Source: Tetramitus jugosus
Lineage: Eukaryota > Heterolobosea > Eutetramitea > Acrasida > Vahlkampfiidae
Direction of reading: 5' to 3'
DNA: 64,000 nt
NCBI GenBank assembly: GCA_937625935.1
Contig: OW569349.1
Location: 604,303-668,302 of the forward strand
Below are positions 19,852 through 30,734 of the stretch, one piece after another. Positions within the stretch are counted from its first letter, which is position 1. Each line of letters opens with the position of its first letter. The translations under genes were made by a program, and so were the position numbers. A model generated the notes under the pieces. The model was not told where the DNA came from. It saw only the letters and a program-made list of their open reading frames with translations, and ran no database searches.

Positions 19852-21066
19852 TCAGGGCACGTTTCTCTTCATTCCAATAAGAGTTATTGAACTGGACTCA
19901 CAATACTCAACCACCTTTTCGATGAAAACATTGTCTCGTCGACTGTTAGACCAACTGAGCGTGTGAATACCATTCAAATAAAATAATGCCCTCTCTGTGA
20001 TCGATTCTTGATTGCATCCATTCAAATTCAGTGCGTGGATACCTGACAAATGAGAAAACGCATTGTCTGTGATGTTAGTGCAACGACTCATCTTGAGTGT
20101 ATGAATACCAGTCAAATAAGGAAATGCATTGTCTGTGATATTTCTGCAATAACTCATATCAAGACTTTGAATACCAGCCAAGTGACAAAATACATTATCT
20201 GTTATTTGATTGCAATCACTCATATCGAGCGTGTGAATGCCAATCAAATGGGAAAATGCATCATCTGTAACTCGATTGCAAGCATTCATGGAGAGCATGT
20301 GAATTCCAGTCAAATGACAAAATGCACTATCGGTGATTTGATTGCAGCCATTCATGTAGAGCGTGTGAATGCCCTTCAAGTACGGAAATGCCCTGTCTGT
20401 GATATTTTTGCAGTAACTCATATGCAGTGTGTGAATTCCGGTCAAATGAGCACATGCTTTGTCTGTAATTTGGTCACAATAACTCATATGGAGTTCGTGA
20501 ATGCCACTCAAATGACAAAATGCATTGTCTGTGACTCTACTGCCACCGTACATATAGAGTGTATGGATACCTTTCAAAAATTGAAAATGCTCATCCGTCA
20601 CATCCGGATGCCAATTTACCCCAACATTGAACAGCGTTCCTCTGTTCAATCGAAGCCAGTATCCAATTCTTTTAGGACTCAACTCACGTATTAAAGTTCT
20701 TCTCTTGTTGGACATGAATAATCGATTGAACTTGAATTGATTAATCCCTTTGCAAGTGTAACTCAGTTGCAACCACTCCCGAGTGTCACAAAACTCTATA
20801 ATTTTTGACCAGGCATCCCTACAAAGCACAGAATTAATTTCAATCGAACAAAGTCTCCTCCTTCGTTTGGTTTTCACATTCTTACTGTTGGCCTTGCGCT
20901 CCTTCTGCATCATATTCTGTTGTTCCATTTCTTTTTTTTCTCTGAGCGGGATTTCTGGACCTTGCTCAAGCCAGAAAGGAACTCTTTGACTCCTGTCAAT
21001 GTATTTCGGTCCAGCCAAAAACTTGATCCACGAACCATCCAATAAACATCGATTGCCGCTGATCAT
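19852..21066 (-). CDS. F-box-like / leucine-rich-repeat protein (GIHTL repeats)
   Basis: 404 aa from the first ATG (21066). The frame stays open a further 14 codons upstream without an ATG, so a 5' exon is possible. Layout: N-terminal segment, a basic linker rich in K/R/E/Q (about 45-75), an F-box-like region (DAWSKIIEFCDTREWLQLSY, CKGINQFKFNRL), then about ten 24-25-residue LRRs of the form GIHTLxMSxCNxITDxAFxHL. F-box/LRR proteins usually choose substrates for SCF ubiquitin ligases; that role is inferred from architecture. A broken relative sits at 17930-18370, so the family is amplifying or decaying locally. Confidence 0.8.
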   Translation of the reverse strand: MISGNRCLLDGSWIKFLAGPKYIDRSQRVPFWLEQGPEIPLREKKEMEQQNMMQKERKANSKNVKTKRRRRLCSIEINSVLCRDAWSKIIEFCDTREWLQLSYTCKGINQFKFNRLFMSNKRRTLIRELSPKRIGYWLRLNRGTLFNVGVNWHPDVTDEHFQFLKGIHTLYMYGGSRVTDNAFCHLSGIHELHMSYCDQITDKACAHLTGIHTLHMSYCKNITDRAFPYLKGIHTLYMNGCNQITDSAFCHLTGIHMLSMNACNRVTDDAFSHLIGIHTLDMSDCNQITDNVFCHLAGIQSLDMSYCRNITDNAFPYLTGIHTLKMSRCTNITDNAFSHLSGIHALNLNGCNQESITERALFYLNGIHTLSWSNSRRDNVFIEKVVEYCESSSITLIGMKRNVP

Positions 21067-21179
21067 CGCAGAGTATGACCAAGCGTATGAACCCTTCAAA
21101 AAGAGGTACTAATGCTTGGAGCTCAATGTTTTCTGCTCAGAACTCATGGAAAAGTGAGTCTATTTGATCAAATAGACGG

Positions 21180-21709
21180 ACGGAGTTAAACTTGTAGAAA
21201 ATGCTAGAAACAACCTGTTAGATCGTCAAAGTTGAACATGTACAGCGAGTGTGGGGATCTCGACAAAGCTTTGGAGATGACTCCATGAAACCAGATGATT
21301 CACTCATAGAATGTATGGTGGACATCCTTTCTCGGGCAGAACGTATGGATGAAGCAGAGAAACACGACTCTAATCGAAAAGGATTCAATGATTGCATTGA
21401 GAGCGCTTCTTCGTGCTTGTCGATCTCGTATGGATATCGTCCGAGATGACCGAGCGTTCAACCAAACACAAGTTGGATGTGTCAAGTGAAGAAGAAAAGA
21501 AACGATTATTGAGTTTAAATGGTGAAGAATAGCAATAGGATATGCTCAATTGAAAACTTCAGAGAAAATTGCCAGAATTTTCGAGTTGTGGTGACTGTCG
21601 TCAAGTACATCTCAATGGTTACCGGTCGTGAGCTTATTGTTCGTGACGCGAATCGGTTGCATCACTTTACTCCAGATGGAAGTGCTCCCGCAAAGATTTC
21701 TGGTGCTCA
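21180..21709 (+). pseudogene. Decayed plant-type PPR protein, E and DYW cytidine-deaminase domain (pseudogene)
   Basis: Several frames, read in order, give a PLS-class PPR tail. NMYSECGDLDKALEM (about 21237) and CMVDILSRAERMDEAEK (about 21312) are PPR helices; ALRALLRACRSRMDIVRDDRAFN is the E-motif region; SSEEEKKRLLSLNGEE (about 21485) stands where DYW domains carry HSE. CGDCR (about 21595) is the deaminase CxxC, then VKYISMVTGRELIVRDANRL, HHFTPDG and a frameshifted CSRKDFW end (TGG at 21701). At least three frameshifts, internal stops and loss of the HxE histidine show it is dead. DYW proteins edit C to U in organelle RNA; Naegleria is a known non-plant holder of such genes. Confidence 0.85.
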
Positions 21710-22002
21710 AAGTATTATGAATCACTCAAGTATCATCGGAGAAGTTCTGAACCATATCTGTTTGAGCACTTCTCGCGAAGCTGTAGAAGTTCTTTCCATT
21801 TCTGCGCCGATATTTACAACAAAAAATTTTGCCCCCAACCATTCTAACCGGTTGACTTTAGGCAACGAACGCGAAGCTTTCAACCTCAAAGAGAGAGATT
21901 TTTGGATACACGAGGTCACACCTTAGTATTTGTAATTATTGTTTCCTATCTAAACGAAGCATCTCCACACCAAGAACCCTCGAATCAAACTCAACAACCA
22001 AA

Positions 22003-22899
22003 ATGCCTGATGAAGATCACAAATTAGAAGCTGCTATGGACTTGATGCAAAGATTGCCTCCTAGCTCCCTTGAATCTAATCTCTCTTTTCTTGTGGCTCT
22101 CGCTCCTGAAATTTCTGAAGATATCCTGTCCAACATTGATGCTCCTCTAAAGGTTGAAACATGTCAGCACACAAAGAAACCTTTCCTTCTGTGTGACTTT
22201 AATCGTGATGGAGACTCCTATAGATCTCCTTGGAGCAACGAGTACCAACCTCAGTTGGACGATGGAGTTACACCATCTGAGAGAATGAGAAAACTGGAAA
22301 TTCACGCAAATGAATTGTTTGGAGAGTATTTTAGACAGTAAGTATCCGCAATGATCAAGGATCATAGCAAACAGTCTACCAATTCACATAGCTAACTGAC
22401 TTTCTTGCGTATTATTTACCATAGATACTATGATAAGACCTGCATCTTCTCTTGCTACTTTTGGCAAGAAGAGGACAATGAGTTCTCTTGCTACATTCTG
22501 GTGAAGAAGGAAACAAAGAGCGAGAGAGGAGTTGAAAATGGTGTCTGGGATGCCACACATGTCGTCAGAGTCGCAAACAGTGAGGACAATGAATCTGTAA
22601 CATATACTCTTGTGAGCACAGTTCTATTGGACTTAGGTATGAAACACAATAACACCAACCTCTCCGGATCTGTACAGAAGCAAGTCACAAAGACGTTTCC
22701 AATTGTCCAATCCGACGAACAGCACTTGGCCAATATGGGAACAATGATCCAGGATGTAGAGAATGTACTGTGGGACAATTTGAACCATGTTTACTTTGGA
22801 AAGACAAAAGAGATTACATCCCATCTGAGAAGCATTCATGAACTGGGTCTGAGAAACAGTCAGTCTCTGATCATGGGCGAACTATTCAACAAGAAGTGA
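22003..22899 (+). CDS. CAPZB: F-actin capping protein subunit beta
   Basis: Two exons, 22003-22337 and 22425-22899, 269 aa (animal CapZ beta about 272-277). The intron is 87 nt with a GTAAGT donor; the codon for Q in FRQYYDK is split. Landmarks: LEAAMDLMQRLPPSSLESNL, CDFNRDGDSYRSPWSNEYQP, NGVWDATHVVRV (compare GxWDSIHVVEV) and the C-terminal tentacle MGELFNKK. With the alpha subunit it caps actin barbed ends. Start ATG follows CAACAACCAAA. Confidence 0.95.
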
Positions 22900-23107
22900 A
22901 ACTTTCTGTGGGGAATGACACCCACAGTAAACAAACAGATTGTATCTTCGCAACCACCAATAAACCCGAGATGCGGAAAAAGTTTCGGCTGAATCATGTG
23001 AAGATGCACACAATCAGATTTCACACGACCACCATAAATACTCTATTAGTAATAGCTAAACTCACACGCAACAACACAAAAAACAAAAACACTACTGCTG
23101 AAACAAT

Positions 23108-24085
23108 ATGCATATCATCAACAACAATCTCAGTCAAAAGTTTGTCATTCATTTGGTCAAACTTCACAAGTATCCCATCTTCAAAATGCTCCAGTTCGAA
23201 GAAGCAGTCATGCGAACAGACACGCATCAACCTCATCACATTTGGATCACTGTCAACGAAGGAACACCATCACCTAGGATTGTCATGGGCAGTGGAGGCA
23301 AAGCAGAAGAGCTATTGCACATGCATCACATTCACAATGATGAATTGCCTGTGATTCGTCGATTCACAGGAGGAGGAACAGTGTTGGTCAATGATCGAAC
23401 CATGTTTGTCTCCATGGTTGGATCGCACGAATTTTTGAAACAATTTGGAATGAAGTGTCATCATGATGAGACAAGAGTGTGGAATCAACCGTTTCCGACT
23501 GATTTGATGCACTGGACGGCAGAGTTTTACCGACCATTGTTTCCCGCGCATTTACGGTTTGATTTACTGGAGAATGATTATGTGTTTCGATTGGATGCGG
23601 AGGATGAGAATTCGATTGCAAAATTCGCGGGAAATGCACAGTACATGACTGGTGGTTTGTACAAGAGATTTTGTCATCATACGAGCTTCTTGTGGGATCA
23701 TGATCACAGTGAAATGGAAAAGTATCTGACACTTCCGAGCAGGAGACCAAAGTACAGAGAAGCTCGAACCCATGGATCCTTTTTGACCAATTTGAGTCGA
23801 GTCAACTGGAAGACACCAGAAAATTTTGCAGCTCAAGATGCCTCTGCAACGACAGACACTGTACAGAACCCGTTCTTACAATCTGTGTTGAAACGTGTGC
23901 ATCAACTGAGTGAAACAGATTGGAGAGAGCATGTGGAGGATGTGCAGGAGCATTTTGATCAGAATCAATTTGAGCAAGTAAGAGAAGAGTACATGTGGAG
24001 AGAGAACAAACTACGGAGAAACAATTATCATTATCATCCAGATTCATCGATACAGAATCAGATTGATCTGTTGCATCAGGACTAA
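23108..24085 (+). CDS. Lipoate-protein ligase A-like (BPL/LplA family)
   Basis: 325 aa. PIFKMLQFEEAVMRT, VIRRFTGGGTVLVNDRT (RRxxGGGxV lipoate/adenylate-binding motif) and KFAGNAQY (the K-x-x-G-N catalytic lysine region) are the LplA/LipB family marks. Such enzymes attach lipoate or octanoate to E2 and H proteins of mitochondrial dehydrogenases. The C-terminal about 80 residues are charged and family-specific, with no E. coli-type accessory domain evident. No clear targeting peptide. Single exon; the 3' end faces RABL2 (convergent, 69 bp). Confidence 0.8.
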   Translation: MHIINNNLSQKFVIHLVKLHKYPIFKMLQFEEAVMRTDTHQPHHIWITVNEGTPSPRIVMGSGGKAEELLHMHHIHNDELPVIRRFTGGGTVLVNDRTMFVSMVGSHEFLKQFGMKCHHDETRVWNQPFPTDLMHWTAEFYRPLFPAHLRFDLLENDYVFRLDAEDENSIAKFAGNAQYMTGGLYKRFCHHTSFLWDHDHSEMEKYLTLPSRRPKYREARTHGSFLTNLSRVNWKTPENFAAQDASATTDTVQNPFLQSVLKRVHQLSETDWREHVEDVQEHFDQNQFEQVREEYMWRENKLRRNNYHYHPDSSIQNQIDLLHQD

Positions 24086-24154
24086 TAGGAGGATTACAAA
24101 AGTCGAGTAAAATTTTACATACAATCGTGAATACAATTACAGTGTCATTCTCGT

Positions 24155-24888
24155 TTATTGTTCTGATAACAGCTCTAACACATCGGTCACAAAATCCTTC
24201 TCTGGATTGTCTCTGTACTTCTTAGCTAGCTCAATTGCATGCTTAAAGAGTTTCACTACATTGGTTCCATCGGCAGCCGAAACAAAGTAGAATGGAAGCT
24301 CTCTCTTGGTGACAAAGTTGAAAGTCTTTTCAGTGCTCAACATGTCCACTTAAGCAACAAGGGTGAGTTAGCTTACTACTATTCACTCCAGATTATCATT
24401 GAACGATAATACATGAACAAACAATCAATAGCCTACTTACTGTCAATCTTGTTAGCCACGACGATGCATGGAATATTACCCCTGTAGTTTTGTAGCTCTT
24501 CGTACCACTTATCCAAATTTTTATAAGTTTGTCTCCTTGTGACGTCAAACACTAGCACACACGAGTGAGCTTGATGGTAGTAGGAAGGATGAACATTATT
24601 GAATCTCTCTTGGCCGGCTGTGTCCCAAAAGTCAATATCTACTTTTTCACCCTCTAGCTTGGCACTGTATCGGAACAAGCTCAGAGCATGTGTACTCTGT
24701 TGTTGAGGTTGACTTCACAGAAAACAAGAAGTATGAGCATACACAAAGGACTTGGTATCAGATGAAGAAGAAAACTGTTAAATCGAAACATACTATCCGT
24801 CAACAAGAAATCTTTCAACCAGTTTGCTCTTTCCCACAGCTGAATCACCAAGTAAGATGATCTTCAAGTCTGCAGCTTCCTCACTCAT
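24155..24888 (-). CDS. RABL2: RABL2-type small GTPase (3 exons)
   Basis: Exons (minus strand) 24888-24794, 24712-24441 and 24348-24155 give 186 aa. Donors are GTATGT and GTAAGT; acceptors GAAG and TTAAG. Motifs: G1 GDSAVGKS, G3 DFWDTAGQE, G4 NKID, G5 SAADGTNVVKLF; the last, with QPQQQSTHALSLF in the switch region and SYYHQAHSCVLVFDVTR, is typical of RABL2 rather than ordinary Rabs. The C-terminus (LLSEQ) has no prenylation cysteine, as in RABL2. RABL2 works with the IFT machinery at the base of cilia/flagella; this fits an organism with a flagellate stage. Confidence 0.92.
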
Positions 24889-25374
24889 TTTTTCTATCCG
24901 ATGTTCCGTAAATGAACGCTCAGAGCGCCAAAAACATGTGAATTCTTCTTTTGGGGCTTGTGGGAATTCCCTTCTAACCAAGAATAACTAACCTTCTGGT
25001 CATGTTAGAAGCTTTATCCTGTTCTCAAATGAAAGAAACAACGACAATACAACGAGAACTCTATGACCTGAGTAAGAACCATCGGTTGTTATCGTGTTAC
25101 ATAACCATTCGTAACATTCGAACACGTAAGAACGTCCAACCAATATCATCCGATACGGAAACACTTGTAATTTTTCCGTCGATGCGTTGTTCCTCAAAAT
25201 ATTCCGCCTGACTGTTTATCCTTACATTACGTGTGATGCCGATCACTCCCAAAATTTCACACAATTTAAACCCGCAAGCAACACAACAAAAACAAAACAA
25301 CAACCCAACCAACCACACACAGATCCACAACAATCAACAACAACCCACACACACACACCATCAACAACAACAAT
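24889..25374. promoter_or_regulatory. Divergent promoter region, RABL2 / GrpE
   Basis: 486 bp between two divergent genes. The part next to GrpE (25260-25374) is almost pure A/C (CAACAA, CACACA runs), a likely unstructured 5' leader. No RNA gene or mobile fragment seen. Confidence 0.45.
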
Positions 25375-26148
25375 ATGTTTATGAGAAGAATAACAACATC
25401 CTTTGCTAGAATTCACTCTGTTAGCAACGCATCTCTGATTATGCGACCTCAACCCATGAGAAGGGAATTTTCTTGTGCGATTCACATGCTCCAACAACAA
25501 CAACAACAACAACAAGAAGAAGCAACAAAAAATAATGAATCCACAACCAACAATGAACAACAACAACCAACAGAGAACAACAATAAGGAACTTCAAGAGC
25601 TAAAGGAAAAATTACAGGCAATGGAAACAAAGGCAAAGGAATTTGAGAACAAGTACAAGAGCTCTCTGGCTGAGATGCAAAATGTGAGAAGAATTGCAAA
25701 GACTGATGTGGAAAATGAAAAGAAATTTGCCATTCAAAAGTTTGCTTCTGGTCTATTGGATGTGGCTGACAATTTTGAGAGAGCCATTCAGAATGTGTCA
25801 GAGGACGATGTGAAGAATATTACAGAATTTTTGACTGTTGAAAATAGTGGTGCAAGTGATGAGCTTGTGCGAAAGGCGCGCACTCTAAACTCTGTTTTCC
25901 AAGGTGTGAGAATGACTGAAAACATTTTGCAAAAGACGTTTGGTAACTTTGGAATAGAAAAAATGTCAGATGTAGAAGGTAGTGGCTTTGATCCTGCTTT
26001 CCATGATGCTGTTGTGAAACAGAGCTTGAAGGAAGGAGAAGACGCAGCAAAGGCCAATACTGTGACTCATGTGTTGAAGACTGGTTACAAGATTAAGGAT
26101 CGTGTGTTGCGACCTGCTCAAGTCGTCGTCTGTGTTCCAGAAGAATAA
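25375..26148 (+). CDS. GRPEL1: Mitochondrial GrpE, nucleotide-exchange factor of Hsp70
   Basis: 257 aa. N-terminus (MFMRRITTSFARIHSV) is a basic amphipathic mitochondrial presequence. A Q run (8 Q) and N/E-rich linker precede a long coiled coil (about 75-110, ELKEKLQAMETKAKEFENKY), then the GrpE core: ADNFERAI, NFGIEKMSDVEGSGFDPAFHDAV and the beta domain TVTHVLKTGYKIKDRVLRPAQVVV. It releases ADP from mtHsp70 during protein import and folding. Single exon; length is typical of eukaryotic homologues. Confidence 0.93.
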   Translation: MFMRRITTSFARIHSVSNASLIMRPQPMRREFSCAIHMLQQQQQQQQEEATKNNESTTNNEQQQPTENNNKELQELKEKLQAMETKAKEFENKYKSSLAEMQNVRRIAKTDVENEKKFAIQKFASGLLDVADNFERAIQNVSEDDVKNITEFLTVENSGASDELVRKARTLNSVFQGVRMTENILQKTFGNFGIEKMSDVEGSGFDPAFHDAVVKQSLKEGEDAAKANTVTHVLKTGYKIKDRVLRPAQVVVCVPEE

Positions 26149-26306
26149 AAAAATCAAATTGTTAAACGTTTGAGGCTTATTTGCTCTTATGATGGCAATC
26201 TGTCAAGAAGAAGGTTGAAAATCTCCAGAAGTTGCGTATGAAGATCCTAATTGTCCACTCCGAATGGAGTGTTCAATCTCGATCCGTACTTTGCTGGCTT
26301 GTCGGT

Positions 26307-27557
26307 CTAAGGTTCCGCATGCAGCAACTTATTGATTGAGTCGAAGATCAATCTCTTCAACTTTTCGTTCTGTACCTTTTCAGCTGCAGACTTAACCTTT
26401 TCTGCATCTGCAAGCATAATACCGTTCTGTTGAAGATCCTTAACTTGAACACCAAGGGCAGTGACGAGCGTGACTCCCAACATAAAGTAATCAAACTCAA
26501 CACGAGATGGTTTCTGAATGCAATTCATGGGTAGGTATGGGGTTGATGTAGATTCCACATTTGCACCTTGTTTAACACTTGAACCGAAATCACCCAAGAA
26601 CCAATTGCCTGCAACATCCATAAAGATGTTTGCAGGTTTCACATCCATATGTACAAGACCGCATTTGTGGATGTGGGCAAGAGCTTGGCACATTCGAAGT
26701 GCCCCATCATATACGGCTTCTTCTGTCATTAGTCCAGCTGCTTCAGCAACAGTCAGGACATAACGAGGCATTAGAATACAATTAAAAACATCAGAGGTAA
26801 CGTTTGGCATTCCATGTTCTCTTCGATTTACCTGAACCTGATGAGTTTCTGCCTCTATGATACCAATAGCTTGTTGAGTTCCAAACTTCAGAAGATTGAT
26901 ATGATCAATCTCTTTTTGGGTAGAAGGATCGGAATGTAGTAACACCTTGACCACAATGGCTCCTTTTGTCTTGTCATTCATGCCAGATAATAGAACAGCA
27001 TCAGGTGAATTGGTATCAGCAGTAGGTAAAGGGCCATCCAACTTGATATGAAGTTGTTTTTGGATAGATTCTTGTATCGTGGATCCAGGATATCTCTGTG
27101 CATCTTCATACAAGGCACGAGCCATCTTCTCATTTGCAACTAAGTTGCATCTCATTGCATATTTCTCAACGATCCGATTCAATACATCTTCATCCGGTCT
27201 TTTAATACCACTTAATTCAAGCCACCGCAGAAAATTCTTGAAAACCGGAGGTTCAGAAGTTTCAGTAGTGTTGGTTTTCACGATGGATTTACTTGTAGAT
27301 TGTATTTGCATCAAAGAGTACAGAATGGAGTAGAAACTATTGGCATCAGCAACACCAAAATCGACCAACATGCGTTTGAGAGTAGCTTCTCCGTGAGACA
27401 GAGAGGCCAACAGAAGACTGCCAGTTGTATCCAGCTCAAAGTTCAATGTTGTTCCATAGCACTCTTCGACTAGTCTCAGCCACTGATTCAACTCATTCTT
27501 TTTGTAGCTCTTGAACGTTTGGTAATCAGGAGTGAAGGTTGCGTCAGAATCTTTCAT
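26307..27557 (-). CDS. Protein kinase-like protein
   Basis: 416 aa from the ATG at 27557; a TTG four codons upstream is in frame. The C-terminal half is an eukaryotic-type kinase: AIVVKVLL (candidate VAIK lysine), ALAHIHKCGLVHMDVKPANIF (catalytic loop HMD in place of HRD, with DVKPAN), FLGDFGSS (DFG) and STPYLPMNC (activation/APE region). The glycine-rich loop is not clear. The N-terminal about 180 residues (DYQTFKSYKKNELNQWL and later LRWLELSGIKRPDED) match no domain I know. Likely active Ser/Thr kinase, substrate unknown. It diverges from the ABCA gene with a 210-bp gap. Confidence 0.7.
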   Translation of the reverse strand: MKDSDATFTPDYQTFKSYKKNELNQWLRLVEECYGTTLNFELDTTGSLLLASLSHGEATLKRMLVDFGVADANSFYSILYSLMQIQSTSKSIVKTNTTETSEPPVFKNFLRWLELSGIKRPDEDVLNRIVEKYAMRCNLVANEKMARALYEDAQRYPGSTIQESIQKQLHIKLDGPLPTADTNSPDAVLLSGMNDKTKGAIVVKVLLHSDPSTQKEIDHINLLKFGTQQAIGIIEAETHQVQVNRREHGMPNVTSDVFNCILMPRYVLTVAEAAGLMTEEAVYDGALRMCQALAHIHKCGLVHMDVKPANIFMDVAGNWFLGDFGSSVKQGANVESTSTPYLPMNCIQKPSRVEFDYFMLGVTLVTALGVQVKDLQQNGIMLADAEKVKSAAEKVQNEKLKRLIFDSINKLLHAEP

Positions 27558-27767
27558 TTTTGTTCTCAATTCAGTGTTGTCAAAAATTGTAGAAGGAATG
27601 CCGGCAGCAATTCTATCCCCAGTTCACCTCGTTCCAATTCAAAATTCAACATGAGAAAAACTGCGACATTCCAATCGAAAGGGAACTCGTTTTTCTCCAA
27701 TCACAAAACACCACCCAAACAGAACGCAAGTACAACAACAATCAATATCCACAAAATCTGAGTGACA

Positions 27768-30661
27768 ATGTTCTTTGTGATTGACTGGTTTCTGCAGTTT
27801 CTTGTTCTCACACGCAAGAACATTTTGATCAATGTTCGAAATTGGAAGACTACACTGTTTGTGCTTCTTTCTCCAGTGTTGATTGTGGTTGGTCTCAACT
27901 TGATGTCCACTGTGCTGACCAACAACATTGAAGCCATGTTGGGCGGAAAAAGACAAGATGTTTTGCACCCCAAGCCCGCCATGATTCCCCTTTTGCCGCC
28001 TTGCACTGGTTTTGGCGCCAGAAAATGTGTAACACTACGATTTTCTCCTCCTGATGCGTTGCCAATCATACAGACCATTTTGACTGACAATCAGTTGTCT
28101 GCCACTGATTATGTAGCCTATGACAATGATACCGTGTTGAGTGATTTCATTTTGATGAATCCTAATACAACCATGATTGGACTGAATTTCTTTGGTGGAG
28201 TATCACAACATGGTGATATCTCCTATGTGATACTTTACAATGACACGGAGACGAGAAGTGATCCATTGAGTGTCGAAAAGCCAGTGAACTTGATTCCACG
28301 GGTTCAATTGACGGTTGACAATGCGATCGTAAAGCACAAATTGAGTAAGCTCTGGGGTCAATCATTCAACCAATTCCCAAAGGCTAAAAACTACGTGTAC
28401 AATAAGTTCCAAGATGCATTGAATGACAATGTTGAGACAAATATTGTCAGTCGTATCATTGATATTAGCTTAAGGAGTGTTGCAACTCCAAAGGTGATCA
28501 ACTCCACGAATACTCCCATCTTTGAGAAGGCAACTTTTGAAGGATTCTTGCAGTATATTCTAGCAGGATTCTTCCTTCAGTTCTCTATCGTCATGTTTTG
28601 GATTGCTCTCTTGTACTATATTGTATGGGAAAAGTCATTGAATCTGAGATTTGCAATGACTATTATGGGCATGAGAAATAACAGTTGGTGGCACTCGTGG
28701 TTCGTTGCTGGTTTCGTCCAGATGCTGTGTGCTGTCCTTGCAGTGTATGTGACAGGACTGGCATTCAAGATGAAGATTTTCTTGAACACGAATCCATTAA
28801 TCATATTAATTATTTTCTGTAGCTTTGGAGTTAGTTTGATCTCTGTAGCCATGTTACTCTCAGTCATTACAACAAGCAATAGAGCTGCAAGTATGTAGTA
28901 GTGCACTTGTTTTTTGTAATGCTCATTTCATCTCTTTCAGTGTCTAACTCCATTGCCTTTGATATAGTTCTGGTTGCTTTCATTATTAATGGTATTGCTT
29001 TCTTTACGAGCATGATTACAAGTAACGGTATTATTATTTACGCAATCTTTACCAATATGCCATCTGTCTACAAGGGTTTATCCTGGTTCCCTCCATTCCA
29101 TTTCTGCAAGTGTATTGCTGATTTGATTACAATTACCTATGGCCTCGGAGGAGCAACCTCACCAACGGACAACCACTATACATGGAAGGTTTTCACTCAT
29201 GAGATTACAGGTCTCGTTGGAAAAGCTCCACCAACTTTCCATAATGTTCTTCTCATGTGGGCCATCAGTGCTGTTCTTCTTATTGCTGCATGGTACTTGG
29301 ATCATATTCTTCCAACAAGCATGAACGGAAAGAGCAAGCCAGTTTACTTTTTTGTGTTGCCATCCTTCTGGGGTCTATCAAGAAAGAAGACCAATCTCCT
29401 TCATATTACCAATGCTCTGTTGGCAGCAAAACCAGCAGCAATCCAGCTTGCAGCTAGTGAGCCTGATCGTCGAGTTTCAGAACAAATTACAAAGACACTG
29501 GAGCAGCAAGAGAATGAAGAAGAGTCCGATGTTCTCCGTGTTGTTCAAGTCGAAAAAACATATGGTGGATTGTTGAAAAAACAGGTGAAGGCTGTACAAA
29601 ACGTTACGTTCAAAGCTAACAAGGGAACATGCTTGGCCTTGCTTGGCCACAACGGTGCAGGTACATTGTTTTCTTTTATTTTTGTTTTTAAGAGTTCGTA
29701 TTGTTGGTTGTTGGAGCTAACATTTGTTTATGTCTCAATAGGTAAATCTACAATTATTTCGACCATTATTGGACAGAATGACCTCACTGCTGGTCATTGC
29801 TTTGTTTTCGGTAAGGATGTGAAAACAGATATGGATCTAATTAGAAGAGATATTGGCGTCTGTATGCAAGATGACTTTTTGAATCCAAACATGACTGCTT
29901 GGGAGCATTTGCAATTGTTTGCTCAATTCAAGAACGTTCCGAACAAGAAGCAAGAGATTGAACAGAGATTGCATGATGTCGGTCTCTATAGTGTCAGAAA
30001 CAATCAAACTCGTACATTCAGTGGTGGTATGAAGAGAAGATTGAGTTGCGCAATAGCTCTCATTGGTTCACCTTCCATGGTGATTCTAGATGAGCCCACA
30101 ACTGGTCTCGATGTTCAAAGCAAGAGATTGATTTGGAATCTTGTGCATCAAATGAAAAAGGACAAGCTTGTATTGCTCACTACTCATGCAATGGAGGAGG
30201 CAGATAAGCTTGGAGATCAGATTGTCATCATGGCGTACGGTAAGATTAAATGTATGGGTAACAGCTTACAACTTAAGAATCAATTCGGAGCTGGTTTCAA
30301 TATTCAAGTGACAGCCAATGTTGTCAAGCGTGAGACGTTGGAGGAAAATACTGAATCCGAACAGATGCATCAACAATTAGTGACAAAGATGAACCATATC
30401 CAAGATGTGATTCGTAAGCATGTACCACAAGCAGAAGAAGTATCACAACAAGCAAACTCTCTCCTCTATAAGCTTCCTCAAGTGAACATGAAGGAGCTGA
30501 TTCCGTTGGTTCAAGAAATTGAAAGCATCTCCATTTCGAAGCAGGGAGAAGAGAAGGCCATTGTAAAGAGCTTCCACCTGAGTCAGTCAACCCTGGAGGA
30601 AGTGTATTTATCAGTTACCAAGCAAGCCAATTTTGGAGTAAGCAGTGATCGTCACTCATAA
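27768..30661 (+). CDS. ABC transporter, subfamily A, half-size (3 exons)
   Basis: Exons 27768-28890, 28941-29660 and 29742-30661 give 920 aa. Layout: first TM near the N-terminus, large extracytoplasmic loop (about 45-255), a TM block (about 265-500), then one nucleotide-binding domain. NBD motifs: Walker A GHNGAGKST (split by the second intron after GHNGAG), signature TFSGGMKRRLS, Walker B MVILDEPTTGLD and the H-loop LTTHAMEEAD. Size and single-NBD plan match the ABCA half-transporters of plants and protists, often lipid movers; substrate unknown. Intron lengths are 50 and 81 nt. Confidence 0.9.
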
Positions 30662-30734
30662 AACATAATTGATCATTTATCAACTTTATATTGCACGTTT
30701 TGTTGCTTAGCCAAAAAAAAGAAAGTAGATCATC

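Noticed and set aside
20050-20694. 214-codon plus-strand ORF opposite the LRR gene
   Set aside because: Regular repeats arise only because the LRR gene is periodic; the minus frame has the F-box and LRR consensus.
21067-21099. TTG-initiated longer F-box/LRR protein
   Set aside because: Non-ATG start; the ATG at 21066 is preferred, although a missing 5' exon is not excluded.
21519-21926. 135-codon ORF as a real gene
   Set aside because: Its first half is one frame of the decayed DYW domain; the rest after 21710 has no recognisable content.
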